In this document: one piece after another, positions 19,448 through 30,452 of the stretch | How the letters are laid out: each line of letters opens with the position of its first letter | How positions within the stretch are numbered: position 1 is the stretch's first letter | Source: Psococerastis gibbosa | Lineage: Eukaryota > Arthropoda > Insecta > Psocodea > Psocidae | Assembly (NCBI GenBank): GCA_963971405.1 | Contig: OZ020485.1 | Location: 51,209,469 to 51,273,468, forward strand | Length of the DNA stretch: 64,000 bases | Direction of reading: 5' to 3' | Position numbers and translations under genes: made by a program | The notes under the pieces: generated by a model | The model's database searches: none | Seen by the model: only the letters and a program-made list of their open reading frames with translations | Told to the model about the DNA's origin: nothing

Positions 19448-19759
19448 GATTTATATCAAAATATCACTTCAAAATAATATATAAATAAAAGATTTGAAAA
19501 ATATTATTAAGACATATGGAAAAATCAATGCTTTGAAGCAGAAGACAATGTTTTAGATATCATTGTTGCAGGTGCTGCCATCTGCCAAATGAACCTCATT
19601 TGGCGGCTAGAATGCTAGATGCCGTTTTCTAGTTTTCTATCATTATCAATTTTGAGTAAATATTATATGTTTTGAAATAAATTCCATACTTACTAAATTT
19701 AATAATATCGTCAATACCCAGGCGTAGTTTAAAGAATAAATAATAAAAACATAAAATAA

Positions 19760-20678
19760 TAAACTTCACCAGATGGTCTACTGCACCTAACAGCCTCATT
19801 TCTAGAGGACAGAACCTTTCAGTGTAAAGGAGGGGAAGAACTATCGGTCAGGAAACTCACACGGGCCGGTGTTCCTCAAGGAGGATTGTCAACTCCAAAA
19901 CTGTATGCACTAAACACTGCAGATATTCCCCGAAAGGACAACATCCAGACAAGCGTCTATGCAGACGACACCGTTTTTGTGGGCACTGCGGAAGGCCTAG
20001 GAACTCTGCAGTTGTGCCTAGATGAGCTCGAAGAATGGACTAACCGTTGGCGCATAAAACTTAACGCAGAAAAATCCAAAGGTGTTCTGTTTACAAATAG
20101 AAGAAATGTTACTCCACCTGACCTACTGCTAAATGATGTAAACTTAAAATGGTTCAACGAGGCTAAATACCTAGGTATTATGCTAGACTCAAAACTCAAA
20201 TTAACAGTGCAACAAATAGAGCTACTGCGGCACAGGCCCAACTATCTTCACTGCTAGGTAACAAATCAAAACTTTCCTTAAGGAACAAAAAACTGCTGTT
20301 CGAATCCTTCATCAGACCATCTATATGTTATATGGAAGCGAAGCGTGGGGTGCAGCCTGCCAAACGCAACTAAAAAGACTGCAAACGGCTCAAAACAAAA
20401 TAATGAGGCAAATCACCGACGCCCCATACTACGTCCAAAATTCCATCATAGCCCGCGATCTACAAGTCCACCCAATAAAACAATATATCGTTGACAAAGC
20501 GCTGAAACTATTCGAAAGAGCAGCTACATCAGATAACCCCTACGTACATTCTCTGGGACAACAAGACACGTCACGAGTGATAGTCTCCTGCAATGATCAC
20601 AACGGAGCGCTACCAAAGTCACTGGGTCTACTAACAGTAAGAGAACCTCAAGAGGACACCCCAAGAGGATTATTTTGA
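19760..20678 (+). pseudogene. LINE reverse transcriptase fragment (Jockey-like)
   Basis: In-frame pieces include LTRAGVPQGGLSTPKLYALN, the catalytic SVYADDTVFVG, LNAEKSKGVLF and KYLGIMLD. After a frameshift near 20255 comes LYGSEAWGAACQTQLKRLQT, then APYYVQNSIIARDLQVHPI, a Jockey-type thumb and tail. N-terminal fingers, endonuclease and the RNA-binding ORF are missing. It lies just outside the right end of the ISL2EU element. Confidence 0.8.
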
Positions 20679-22228
20679 TAAAAGAAAAATTTGTTTTTTA
20701 AGTTTTACGCTGATTTCATCATTTTATGTTATTTTTCTCACTTAAACATTTTATGCTTATTTAAACATTTTATGTCTATGTTTTAAAAGTGGTATGAAAG
20801 ACCGGAACTATTAATTAATTTCTTTTTATAGAAATACAAGACATCAGAGTAAAGACTGAAAAGTCGACGCCTGAAAACACCCCAAGACAAGAAGAAGAGT
20901 TTAAAGAATGATCGCCTATCACTCCTAGTTGGCAGGCCTACCATCAAATTTATGTCCAAGTTTAATAATAGTGACAAAATCTGTATTATTGGGTTGGTAA
21001 AAAATATATATATACTACTTACTCTTACTCATCCAACGCCCGTCCTTGACATTTCTGCCATCAGACGCCGTGTCGCCCAGTAGTATACTGAAACGTAATA
21101 ATCAATCAACCTTTGTCCATGACCCACCAAGGTAGGATAGACAAAGCCCACACTAATCAGCTGCAAATTTATGCCTGCTACCATATAGGTATTTTACTTT
21201 ACTTTAGCCTTACTAAAATGCTCTACTGAGAATAATTATCTACAGTAGTTAAAACCATTTCTCAAGCTTATTAGTGAATCTTGAGTATTTCCATGCCTTC
21301 CACATTTGCTACCTTACGGTCTTACAGGAACTCGAATCAGCAGAACCAATAATTTTCAAGAGTTCTATTAAAAAAAAATAATGCAATTGTAAGCTCCTTT
21401 AATTTAATTGTCACATTTAAACAGTTCTGCGTATCCGCAGTGATATTAAAATGTATCCCAAAGCCCCGTTGCTCCGATCGATAAGAAAATTCGACATTAG
21501 TCGCACATTTGCCTAACTCATTAAACAAAACTATCGACAGTTCCAAGCTCTAAGCAACGTAGATATTTGAGATACACTATTTACTTCAAATAGGAACATA
21601 TAGCGATTATAATTACATCCATTATACGAAGCCTATCACGAGCATAGGTCAGTTAAAAAATAAAAAATATACCCCAAGAAAATAAAATTTACCACAGTAA
21701 AGGAAAAACTCAACTGTTCTTTACCGCAAAGATAAAAAAAAGCTAAGTAATCGTAATTCTGCTGCGCTAACAGATTAACAGATTAAATTATCAAAGTAGC
21801 AAAAAAAGGATGCTCTTAGACTCTTTTTGAGATAAACCATCTAGCTAGGGGGGAAGTACCACAACATCAGTAATTTTTAATTATTTACAAAATTTTAGAG
21901 CAGCAGGCAGTAGAAATCTATTTGATGAACAGCCTCGCCCTCGAAACTGGGAGGGAAGTGAAGTAGATTTCCAACTTGCTGTTCTAACATCCCATCAGTA
22001 GTATGTTATCAGAAGGCTTCCTAATATCAAGCCAAAGTAATATGCGAAATAATTCTGTCGATATTCCACCAAACAAACATGAAGAGTGTGTGGCGTTAGT
22101 CGTTTTCCCACTAAACCTCATTTCACCAGAGAACTTGACACGAAGACATGGCATTGAGGGATTAGAGGCAATGTCGCCAATGTCACTACAGCAACAGTTC
22201 AACACTGAGATCGTCTCGCAGTCTACAC
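20679..22228. other. Stretch with no recognised gene
   Basis: AT-rich, no convincing exon. The right part (about 21980-22228) may be 3' UTR of JMJD6, which lies on minus. Confidence 0.3.
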
Positions 22229-25200
22229 CTAGTCGGTGCAATGTTGCCAAATGAAGAAGCAATTGTTGTTGGTTGATTTGATAAGCCTCGGCCTGAATAC
22301 GAAGGGGCCGGATGTTGCGCCGCCGGAGGGGTATGGGGGCAGCGCGAACTTGCAGTCGGTGGCGCGGATCTTGGGGGGGCTGATACTGCGGCGGCGGTGG
22401 CGGCGGGGCTTGGCGCACAGGCTGAGGCACGGGCGGGGTCAGGCTTCCTCTCTCTCACTGCTCTCTTTCCTCAGCCTGAAAATTAAACAAAGTTATCTTT
22501 ACGAACCGGAGAATTAGCAGAATCTTTCATTGCCCTGTTGGGTTAAGAGGAAATGCTACGTAGAAAATGAGCACCTCAAAATTTGTTGTTTTTATTTTTT
22601 ATTTCATTAACAAAGCAAGGTATTAAAGATTTGGCTCATGTAAGTTGTAGAAGACTACTTCATACATCATATAAAAGGAAATATTAAATTTTTGGTACCT
22701 TAGTTCTTTTATAAAAAAACCAGCGGGGACTATAATTTCGCGTGATCAAGGATTTCTAGATAAAATACCCGATTACATGATGCACGAAGTAGTCTTCTAC
22801 AACTTAAATGAACCAAATTTTTTATAACTTGCAGTGCTGAGTTAATGAAATAAAAAATCCCTTTCGGCTCTGGCCAATAAGGTGTAGGGAGATTCCGCAG
22901 ACCCAGCTTTTCCTCTAAGCTACCTACGCCATGTATGTAAAAAAAAATTTAAAAAATACTTCATTATTTTCCCGACCACAGCATCAACACACAAAACACT
23001 CTTGCGTTCCACAATACAGACTATGAACTTTTACTTATCAAATTATTTTCACTTTGGCTTAAAAATAATTATTGTATTAATTATTGATAGAAATGAAATG
23101 AAATTATGAATAGATGCTTAAAATTAAATAGAGAAAAAAAAGAAGACCGGAGAGAGTCTCAAGCGTTTTCTAAGATATATTATTTAATTATTTTCTTAAA
23201 GCTACTCAGTGAACTAATTGCCCATGTCTTGTGGTCTTACGTAGTGGTATTTCGTATGTTGTGCCATTGCGCTGTGACTGTAATTTTGTGTATTTTTGTA
23301 TGATGTAGGAAGGTGCGCTTGAGTGAGTTACTTTATACATTAGCATGTGTTTTTTGGTCAGTGGTTAGGAAATTTAGTACTTTGTACTGCGGGCTGATGT
23401 GGCCCCGGCGCTTTGTATTAGAAATAAATCGTATGCAACAGTTCATTGCCCGGTGCAAACGACGAGACAGATAATCCGTGCGACTGGATGACAATACAAT
23501 AATCAAATAGTGGGGTAATAAGCGTATAAACAATATTTTTCTTTATATTAATTGGTAAAAAGTTTCTAATTCTGTTCAAGGGATATAAACATTTATAAAC
23601 TTTGCTACAGGTTTTATTTACATGGAGTGACCAGCTAAGTTGTGGGTCTAAATACACTCCTAGATTTTTCACACCATCTTGATTAATGGGTATTACTTCA
23701 CCATTGATAATAATGGTTGACCTTAAGGTATTTGGTAATTTTAGCACAGTATTGTGGCTGCCTATCAGCATTGCCTGACTCTTAGTCGGGTTCAACTTGA
23801 GACCATGTTTTATTGACCATTTCAAGACGTTCTCTAAAACAGCATTAATATCAGCTATGGCCTGTTCGCAATTACTAGGCTTGAAACTGGAATATATTTT
23901 AAAGTCGTCAGCATATACGTGATAAGAGCATTTGTTCAATGACTGGGACAATAAGTATGTATATGTGGAGAAACACCAATTGTCGTAAAGTGTCAATCAC
24001 CATTATCGTAGTTAATAATACAGGCTTTCAGTCAGATTTTAATTCATTCCTTTGCGACCAATATTAACTGAGATATGAATTATATAAGGTTTCATTCGGC
24101 CGCCATCTTGTAACTAAATAGTGGATCTAGCTGGTTAACGAACTCAATGAAGACATTTGTATGATCAATTTTTGTGCCAAGTTTCATCAAAATCGGATAA
24201 TATTTACGGAAGTTACAGTGTAACAGCAAAGGCTTTCACGGCCGGAGTCGAATGAAGAACCAGTAGAATCCGGGCTGATGGGCCGACCGTCGACCGCAGG
24301 TGTTGACGAAACGTTTGGAAGTTCGCTTTCATTTCGACCACGGCCCATCAGCCCGGATTCTACTGGTTCTTCAAACGGAAGTTACAGTGTTTCCTAAAAT
24401 CGATATACATACATAAATACATACATATATATATATATAAAATCGGATAATATATATACGGAAGTTAGTGTTTCCCAAAATTGATATACATACATACATA
24501 CAATATATATATTACATTTTGAACGGGGGGTGGTTTTAGGCTCAGGGGGTCATGAAATGAAAAGTTGTGAAGAAATTTTCCGGAAGTCGAATAGTGGTCG
24601 CCGTCTCAATAGGTAGATGAATCTCCCTAAAATGGAAAGTATTTAATTTTGGGATGGCAATTTTCTACGTAGCATATCCTCTTAAGCTAGACTCAACAAG
24701 GGAAATACCCTACCCTAATTCGTACGCTGTATTCACCAGATAACTTTCTACTTGTTGTAACTTCAATATGATTTATACACGACTTGGTTAAGTCTGGTTA
24801 AGTTCCAAGTGGAAAAGCCTCAGTCTGTCCACTACCGTTTGCAACCAGTGTAGGTTGACATCGAGGAGAAGTTACACATCCAATGCAAAAGGCTCACAAA
24901 TCCAAATTTTCGGTACTGTATTGTACTAGATTTATTTAACAAAGGGTTAGTTAGACTTACATTGCCTGTTGAACGAGTAGTCATTAGAGGCAGTGGCCTC
25001 ACAGATATCGAACAATTATGTCAGAGCCCGTTGACAGGGGAAGGGGCGACGTTTCGGGGGTGAGTGCTACTCCCATCATCAGGTTTAGGACGATTGGCTC
25101 ATACATTGTTGTTATGGAGGAGCCTGCCTCTAATAACTACTAATACAACTAAGCCCTACTAAACCCATTGCCAAACGTCCACGAAAAGTCTATAAAAATT

Positions 25201-28200
25201 ATACCACACAAGCATTTTAAAAACATGTCAAGTGGATGAAATACCTTTTCTTCTTTTTGTGCGCGGTGAGCGAGCCCTGACCGCTGTCTTCACTGGAAGA
25301 CGTGTCACTAGAATCACTACTACTCGAACTGGATGAGGAGCAAGACGACGAGTCGGAGGCGACTCCCGTCGCCTTGTTGGGGTCCACCTGGTCTGCAATC
25401 GCAGCCAGCTCCGGCTCTTCTTCCTAATTAATAAACAGACGGCCCGTTAAGCAATTTTCCAATAACAGAGTTCAGAGCGAGAGGTCATATAAATTAACAG
25501 ATATTAACTGTACATCAGACTCATAATTTAGGATTACATATTGTTAAGACTTAACATCATTAACATGTCCATGTGATGGTAAGGTTGCCTCATTTTTTAT
25601 GTTCATGGCATATCGAGACAAACTACCGGTTCATATTCCAATTATCTACTAACTACAGATTAATGCAGGGCCACTAAATTTGCACACATTTGCATCTTCT
25701 CGAGTTGAGCAAGTCTCAAATCGCAGATAAGGTGTAACTGTGCTAGTGGGTTTCCCTCTGTAGATGGCAGTTCTTGCCGAAAGCGCTCAAGGTTTTATAC
25801 TAACACAAGTGGGTTTCTTAGACAAAGTTAATTTTTCAACGATTATTTGGGGTTTACTAATTCGGGTTATAGTTATAACAAGTTTTTCTAAAACTAAGTT
25901 TTTGTTTTTTGTTTATTACAATGAAATACCACGAAGTCACGAGTAATCTAATTTTTTCTATGCACTCCTCTCTTAAGCCAGCAGGAAAAGCCCAAGGGCG
26001 CCGGCTTGCCAACTTACCCGAAGAACGCGAAGCCACTTGACAGAAAGTTTGGGCCTACCCCTCATGGTCTTGTGCCAAACGACCGGAAAATTGGTACGAC
26101 TGCAGAAGTTGTGTGTGATGGCGATGGTGTCGTCTAGGTTGAGAACGACGTGCCACCACCCACCCGGGATAAACACCGTCTCGCCAGGACCCTGAAGGAT
26201 CTCTATCTGCAAGTACAAACAACATCAACAGTGGTATCAGTGGACGGTCACGTTGGTACGACTGCTAAAGTTGTGCATGACAGAGATGGTGTCGTTCAGT
26301 CAGGTTGAGGTCAACCAGAACTTTAATCTCGCTAGAACACTGCAGCCTCTATCTGAAAGTACAAGGAAAACAACGGTAGACCGGCAAGAGGATATGACTG
26401 TACAAGGTGTGCGCGACTACTTTCAGTTTAGCCCACTCGTAAACTTCTAAGATTGCGATCTATGATATGGTGCTAGACACCAGTATTCTGGCCAGAGCCC
26501 AAGTGTTTCCTCACTGACAATCTTGAAATAGGTTAATAGTTACCGGCTGACAATCCTCAGGCCAGGTGGGCAGTTTTGTGCGCGGGTAGACGATGGAGAA
26601 CCACGTGATGGCCTCGTCTCTCTGCTTGCCGCCTTCCGTCTGGGTAACTTTGATGAGTTCGCGGGGTGTGTGCGTGGGGAACAGGCACCACCTGCAATAT
26701 CATTCCACTAAATGAGCGGCTAATAAGCAAACCATATATAATTTAGCAGGTTAAATCAGCCATCATATCCCTCCTAGCTGTTGGGTTTGCAGGATTGCTC
26801 CTGTTGCCCGCCTTTTTCACTTTGACTTGCTACTTTATTAGGTTCGTTGTTCAGGGTGGTCCATAAGCCTTGACAAACATTGACTCTGTCTCTAAGCCTG
26901 AGGCTCACCTAGTTGCGCTATCGTGGTGGTAACAAGAAGATATTTCTTTTACAGTAAATCTAATACGGCATTACTATAAATTGTATCGAACTCAAAGTAG
27001 GTTAGCTTAATGAGTAGCCCAACGGGGTTAAAGCTCGCCTGAAATAAAGTGTTATTTTCATATCATACACCATTTTTCCTCCTAGAAGCAAAACCTTGTT
27101 TCCAATATGCATTTGCTCCGAATTTATCAATTTAATGTTTATTAATTACCTTTTATGACCAACAGTAAGTGCATTCCACGCACTGGTCCCAAGCGGGTCG
27201 ATGTGAATGCCAGTGCCGGAGCGGGCGGGCCCCATGACGAACCAGCGGTACGGCGGCCGACGCGACTCACCGGACAACTTGAGCAGGTCGTCCCGGAAGT
27301 AGATGGGCACCTCGTAGTCGTCGATCAAATTCCGGCGCCGCGGGTGGTCCCCGAAGCTGCTGTCAAAGATGTAGAGCGGGCTGTCGTCCTTGTTGTGCTG
27401 CATGTACTCCGCGTAATACTTCATCTTCATTTTCACGCTATACCCCTCATTGTCTTCGCCACATTTAAATTTTTGGTTTCGATATTTTCTAGGTAATTTC
27501 TGAAAAAATAAATAAAGGAACACGGTTTCGGATTTGGTTTAGTTAACATCTGTTTGATGCATTGCTGGATTAGGATTTGTATCATTCTCGTGATGATTTA
27601 AACGGCTTATGTATCTTGTGGAGTTATTTTCTGCGGCGCTGTTCTTAACAGAAATTTTTGTCTTGATTATAGTTGTTTTGTTTTCTGTGGTGCTTATCTT
27701 CACGGTTTTATATATTTTCTTTATCTGCAGCCTGATCGAGGCGATTATAATACCGGGGTTAAATAAATACCCTAGGATAATAACTGTAAACAAACAAATT
27801 TTGAATAGCACTTTCCATTATAAAATTATCTTGTTTACATTTTTAATACTAGGGGATTAAATAAATACCGGTATTATAATCGCCTCGATCAGGCTGCTGA
27901 TTCAGAACTGCTGTTTTCCTTTCTTGGCAAATGTGATGAATTTCCATGGTAATTAGCTAACTGCTTGGCGAGAATCAAATGGGCCTTCCCAAAAAACTTC
28001 CGCAAAGAACACCACTCTTTATATATTCACAGACATACCTGCGGAAAACAACTCCACAAATATAGAGCCAGAAACTTTATTCACCGTAATAAAATTATAA
28101 TATGGTCAAACGTTACTGCATGCATATAAAATACTAGTTTTAGGTTTCATTGCACTAAACCTACATTTAATTCAAGCTTTCATCAATGCGGTAGACGGGC

Positions 28201-29517
28201 TACTCCATTCAAAAACTCTACCAATAGGCCACTTGACAGTAGTTACAATACAATATAAAATATGCTAGGTAAGATAGTGTTGTGTTATGATATGTCTGCG
28301 GTTAATAGAAGAAGAATACGGCCATGTTGATGGTTGTTCATGATTGTTGTTCACAAGCCATGGAGAAATTAAATTAATGAATGAATATATCAATTGAGCT
28401 TCACTTTATTTTCTAAAATATAACATAGCTTACATAGATTAACAATAATAATACGAAAAAATTGTAAATATTAAAAAAATGTGTGTTTTTAGCTGTGGAT
28501 TACAAGAGCTAAAACGCCAATAGACATGGGTGATATGAAAATGACGTCACAGCCCAATCGTCGTCATGTCGTGGGTGACCTCCGTAGTCTGTTTAGAGCT
28601 TACTTTCTGATGGAAGTAGTGCATTAAATAGTTTTATTGCCGCTAACAAGTTTGTTAAGCAATTAAATTATGTAGGATTGCGTTATGCAATATATCAGAT
28701 GCGTTGCTCTGGTTTTTTAACTGTAGAAAGCTTGCTTTTTAGTTTTTTGCGAGACTTCCAAGCATCGACGCACAATAAATAAATAAAAAATTAGCTAAAT
28801 TTCAAAGCTCTAATAATAGTTCAAGATATCCACACAAATAAATAACAAAGAGAGACCAGGAGCGGTCCAAGGCCAGCAGCCCAACTGGCAACTGGATTTC
28901 GTGCGTACGTGACTAACCGCACTTCTCCCATGGCCTCCCTTAACGATTCAGAATTCCGCGCAGACTTTATACATTTTAGCTATTTTATATTAATACTTAC
29001 ATCAATAGTCCATCCTTCTTTGGCATTCCAATTTTCTTGAACGCCAAGGATCACAACAGGCTTGTAAACTTTTTCATACATGTCAATAAACTGTTGCGGC
29101 GTTACGTCGTCCACATGAATCCGCTCTAGGTTATCCTTAAAACTCCAGAATGCATCGAATTGGTTAACTACGTTCATTTTTTTCCAGGCATGTTTATCAC
29201 TTAATTCTGGAAAAATAAAAAAATGGGGTAGGGACTTTTTTTTAACAAAAAAAAGACTAGGGTAGGCAAGGACATTTCACTAAGTTAGCTAGATATTTCT
29301 GCGTCTGCACCCTGCAGAAAACAATATTCTAGCGTAAATGGCAAGTTCTCTATATAACAATTTTACGGGATGTCAGGAAATTACGACTGTTTACTTTAAA
29401 TAATAATATATAACCTAAACTGGATACAACTGGGAAAGATATATTTACTGAAAACCACTTACCAGGTCTTGCTTTTCTTTTTACTTCCCGAACTCTCTTC
29501 CTTGCTTTGCGTTCCAT
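22229..29517 (-). CDS. JMJD6: JMJD6, bifunctional arginine demethylase/lysyl-hydroxylase (JmjC)
   Basis: Exons joined in phase: 29517-29463 ([18 protein letters not shown]), 29206-29001, 27499-27150, 26691-26544, 26206-26018 and 25423-25245, then 22421-22229. JMJD6 is a nuclear Fe(II)/2-oxoglutarate oxygenase that hydroxylates lysines of splicing factors. The JmjC core shows [20 protein letters not shown] and [16 protein letters not shown]. Then come [15 protein letters not shown] (first His and Asp ligands), [19 protein letters not shown] (distal His) and [20 protein letters not shown] Ser-rich run and HKKKK follow, as in the family. The last junction is uncertain. Reading on from exon 6 gives a stop at 25217 (384 residues). 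Splicing AG|GTATTT to an acceptor at 22422 gives 439 residues with [14 protein letters not shown]; another acceptor at 22476 gives a short tail ending in a TGA. Exons up to 25245 are firm. It is head to head with COX5A. Confidence 0.88.
23333..23996 (-). pseudogene. LINE reverse transcriptase fragment
   Basis: The minus frame contains [15 protein letters not shown] (YADD catalytic box), [20 protein letters not shown] and [19 protein letters not shown] thumb follows ([11 protein letters not shown]), then after a frameshift [14 protein letters not shown]. Fingers and endonuclease are missing. Clade is uncertain (CR1/Jockey-like). Confidence 0.75.
24222..24374. mobile_element. 153-bp PLE-derived fold-back element with 16-bp target duplication
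   Basis: Flanked by ACGGAAGTTACAGTGT at 24206-24221 and 24375-24390. Interrupted host repeat sequence continues on both sides, so the insertion is unambiguous. The unit starts AACAGCAAAGGCTTTCACGG; arms TGAAGAACCAGTAGAATCC and complement enclose only about 40 bases. The hammerhead 3' half (stem II, GAAACGUUUGGAAG) is present, but the CUGAAGA box has been lost. Confidence 0.9.
24391..25216. other. Repeat-rich stretch without a gene
   Basis: Contains the right part of the TTAA element with diverged text repeated at about 24380-24410 and 24440-24490 (CGGAAGTTA...TTTCC...ATATACATACATA), an (AT)n run near 24428, then DNA of unknown origin. The region at 25046-25083 is listed separately. Confidence 0.4.
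25046..25083 (-). ncRNA. Hammerhead-like motif, probable PLE tail remnant
   Basis: On minus: CUGAUGA at 25082-25076, an extra U, stem II GGGAGU with ACUC-A-CCC (one bulge), then GAAA and palindromic ACGU (25052-25049), C as cleavage base at 25048. Stem I pairing is poor. The arrangement CUGAUGA-U-stem-GAAACGU matches the other PLE motifs in the window. Confidence 0.45.
26250..26365 (-). pseudogene. Degenerate partial copy of JMJD6 exon 5 in the adjacent intron
   Basis: Plus-strand text TTGGTACGACTGCTAAAGTTG, ATGGTGTCGT, AGGTTGAG and CTCTATCTGAAAGTACAA follows the same order as exon 5 and its acceptor at 26089-26215 (TTGGTACGACTGCAGAAGTTG, ATGGTGTCGT, AGGTTGAG, CTCTATCTGCAAGTACAA). The copy has indels, lost the GGWWH coding block and lacks the AG acceptor (GAAAG instead of GCAAG), so it is a dead tandem duplication. 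Confidence 0.8.
27727..27897. mobile_element. Short palindromic MITE, copy 1 (about 171 bp)
   Basis: Ends GCAGCCTGATCGAGGCGATT and complement, continuing through TATAATACCGG and ATTTAAT-type text, form an inverted repeat of about 40 bases. A second copy in opposite orientation is at 40428-40596. It lies in intron 2 of JMJD6. No coding capacity. Confidence 0.85.
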
Positions 29518-29646
29518 TTCAAACGTTTTTAACTTTGATTTCAAACTATTATCACCAGTTATTTGAAAATAAATCAATCGGTAAAATTATTTTTGTTGAA
29601 CAAAGTTTCAAAACCTCAAATGGACAAATAGTTCAAATCTTGGAAA

Positions 29647-30030
29647 GGTGCCCTTTCCATTGACCGGCTAGGGCTATTTCCAAAAATGGTGACGTGGTAG
29701 CAGACATTCAAGACTTAGGTGGCGTTTCCACTGACCTCGCATTGCAGAATTGACGGAAATGTTTATTTTCCTCTATGCCATAGTTAAAATTGATCAATGA
29801 TCATACAGTAAAATCACAAACAAACAAACTAAAATTAAAAAATGGCGTCATGGGATACGTTAAGTACAAACATTTTAATAGATTTCTATAAAAAGAAAAA
29901 TTCTAATTTCCGTCAATGTCATTTGCATTCTGCAATGCGAGATCTATGGAAACGCCACCTAAGTCTTGAATGTCTGCTACCACGTCACTGTTTTTGGAAA
30001 TAGCACTAGCCGGTCAATGGAAAGGGCGCC
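29647..30030. mobile_element. Long palindromic element, copy 1
   Basis: Starts GGTGCCCTTTCCATTGACCG and ends with the complement; arms of about 130 bases include GACGTGGTAGCAGACATTCA and CCTCGCATTGCAGAATTGAC. The middle contains ATTGATCAATGATCAT and ATGGCGTCATG. A near-identical copy follows at once at 30061-30443. It sits just upstream of the JMJD6 start. Confidence 0.85.
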
Positions 30031-30060
30031 AAATTGGAATGTCATACTTCATAATAGTTA

Positions 30061-30443
30061 GGTGCCCATTCCATTGACCGGCTAGGGCTATTTCCAAAAA
30101 CGGTGACGTGGTAGCAGACACTCAAGAATTAGGTTGCGTTTCCACCGACCTCGCATTGCAGAATTGACGGAAATGTTTATTTTCCTCTATGAAATAGTAA
30201 AAAATTGATCAATGATCATACAGTAAAATCAAAAACAAACTAAAATTAAAAAATGGCGCCATGTGGGATATGTTAATTACAAACATTCTATTAGATTTCT
30301 ATAAAAAGAAAAATTCCAATTCCCGTCAATGTCATTTGCATTCTGCAATGCGAGATCTATGGAATCGCCACCTAAGTCTTGAATCTCTGCTACCACGTAA
30401 CCGTTTTTGGAAATAGCCCTAGCCGGTCAATGGAATGGGCGCC
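30061..30443. mobile_element. Long palindromic element, copy 2 (tandem with copy 1)
   Basis: Same design and order as 29647-30030, with a few percent difference, separated from it by about 30 bases. Ends are GGTGCCCATTCCATTGACCG and its complement (GGCGCC form). Confidence 0.85.
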
Positions 30444-30452
30444 TTATGAAAA

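Larger units (their letters stand above)
6588..19600. mobile_element. ISL2EU-like two-gene DNA transposon, with nested insertions (ends approximate)
   Basis: Two convergent genes belong together. On plus is a THAP-finger DDE transposase (6736-11658); on minus is a SAP-SWIM-YqaJ nuclease (19447-16765). In the eukaryotic ISL2EU (IS4EU) group, a THAP/DDE transposase and a second protein with a YqaJ exonuclease domain are known as the element's two products. Both genes start near the outer edges. A candidate terminal inverted repeat, AATGAGGTTC, is seen at 6588-6597 and inverted at 19591-19600, followed by further partial matches. That is only 10 exact bases, so the ends are tentative. The interior has been hit by a hAT element (7207-10065), a short fold-back element (12250-12468), a LINE tail (about 14190-14400), a PLE copy (14487-16056) and a fold-back fragment (17872-18003). 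Confidence 0.65.
22543..24685. mobile_element. TTAA-flanked element with about 22-bp inverted ends
   Basis: Left end TTAAGAGGAAATGCTACGTA (22543-22562) and right end, read in complement, TTAAGAGGATATGCTACGTA (24685-24666) match for about 25 bases with one mismatch. TTAA at each outer edge could be a target duplication, as in piggyBac and Kolobok groups. No transposase is inside, only a LINE fragment and a PLE fold-back insertion. Related ends (TTAAGAGGAAACG) are seen near 39221 and, as TTAAGAGGATATGG, near 46415. It would lie in the last intron of JMJD6. Confidence 0.55.

Noticed and set aside
22250-22458. Proline-rich frames ([12 protein letters not shown]) on minus as a separate gene.
   Set aside because: The other frame of the same patch has the strong GC3 bias and joins JMJD6 exon 6 in phase, so the proline-rich reading is a shadow.
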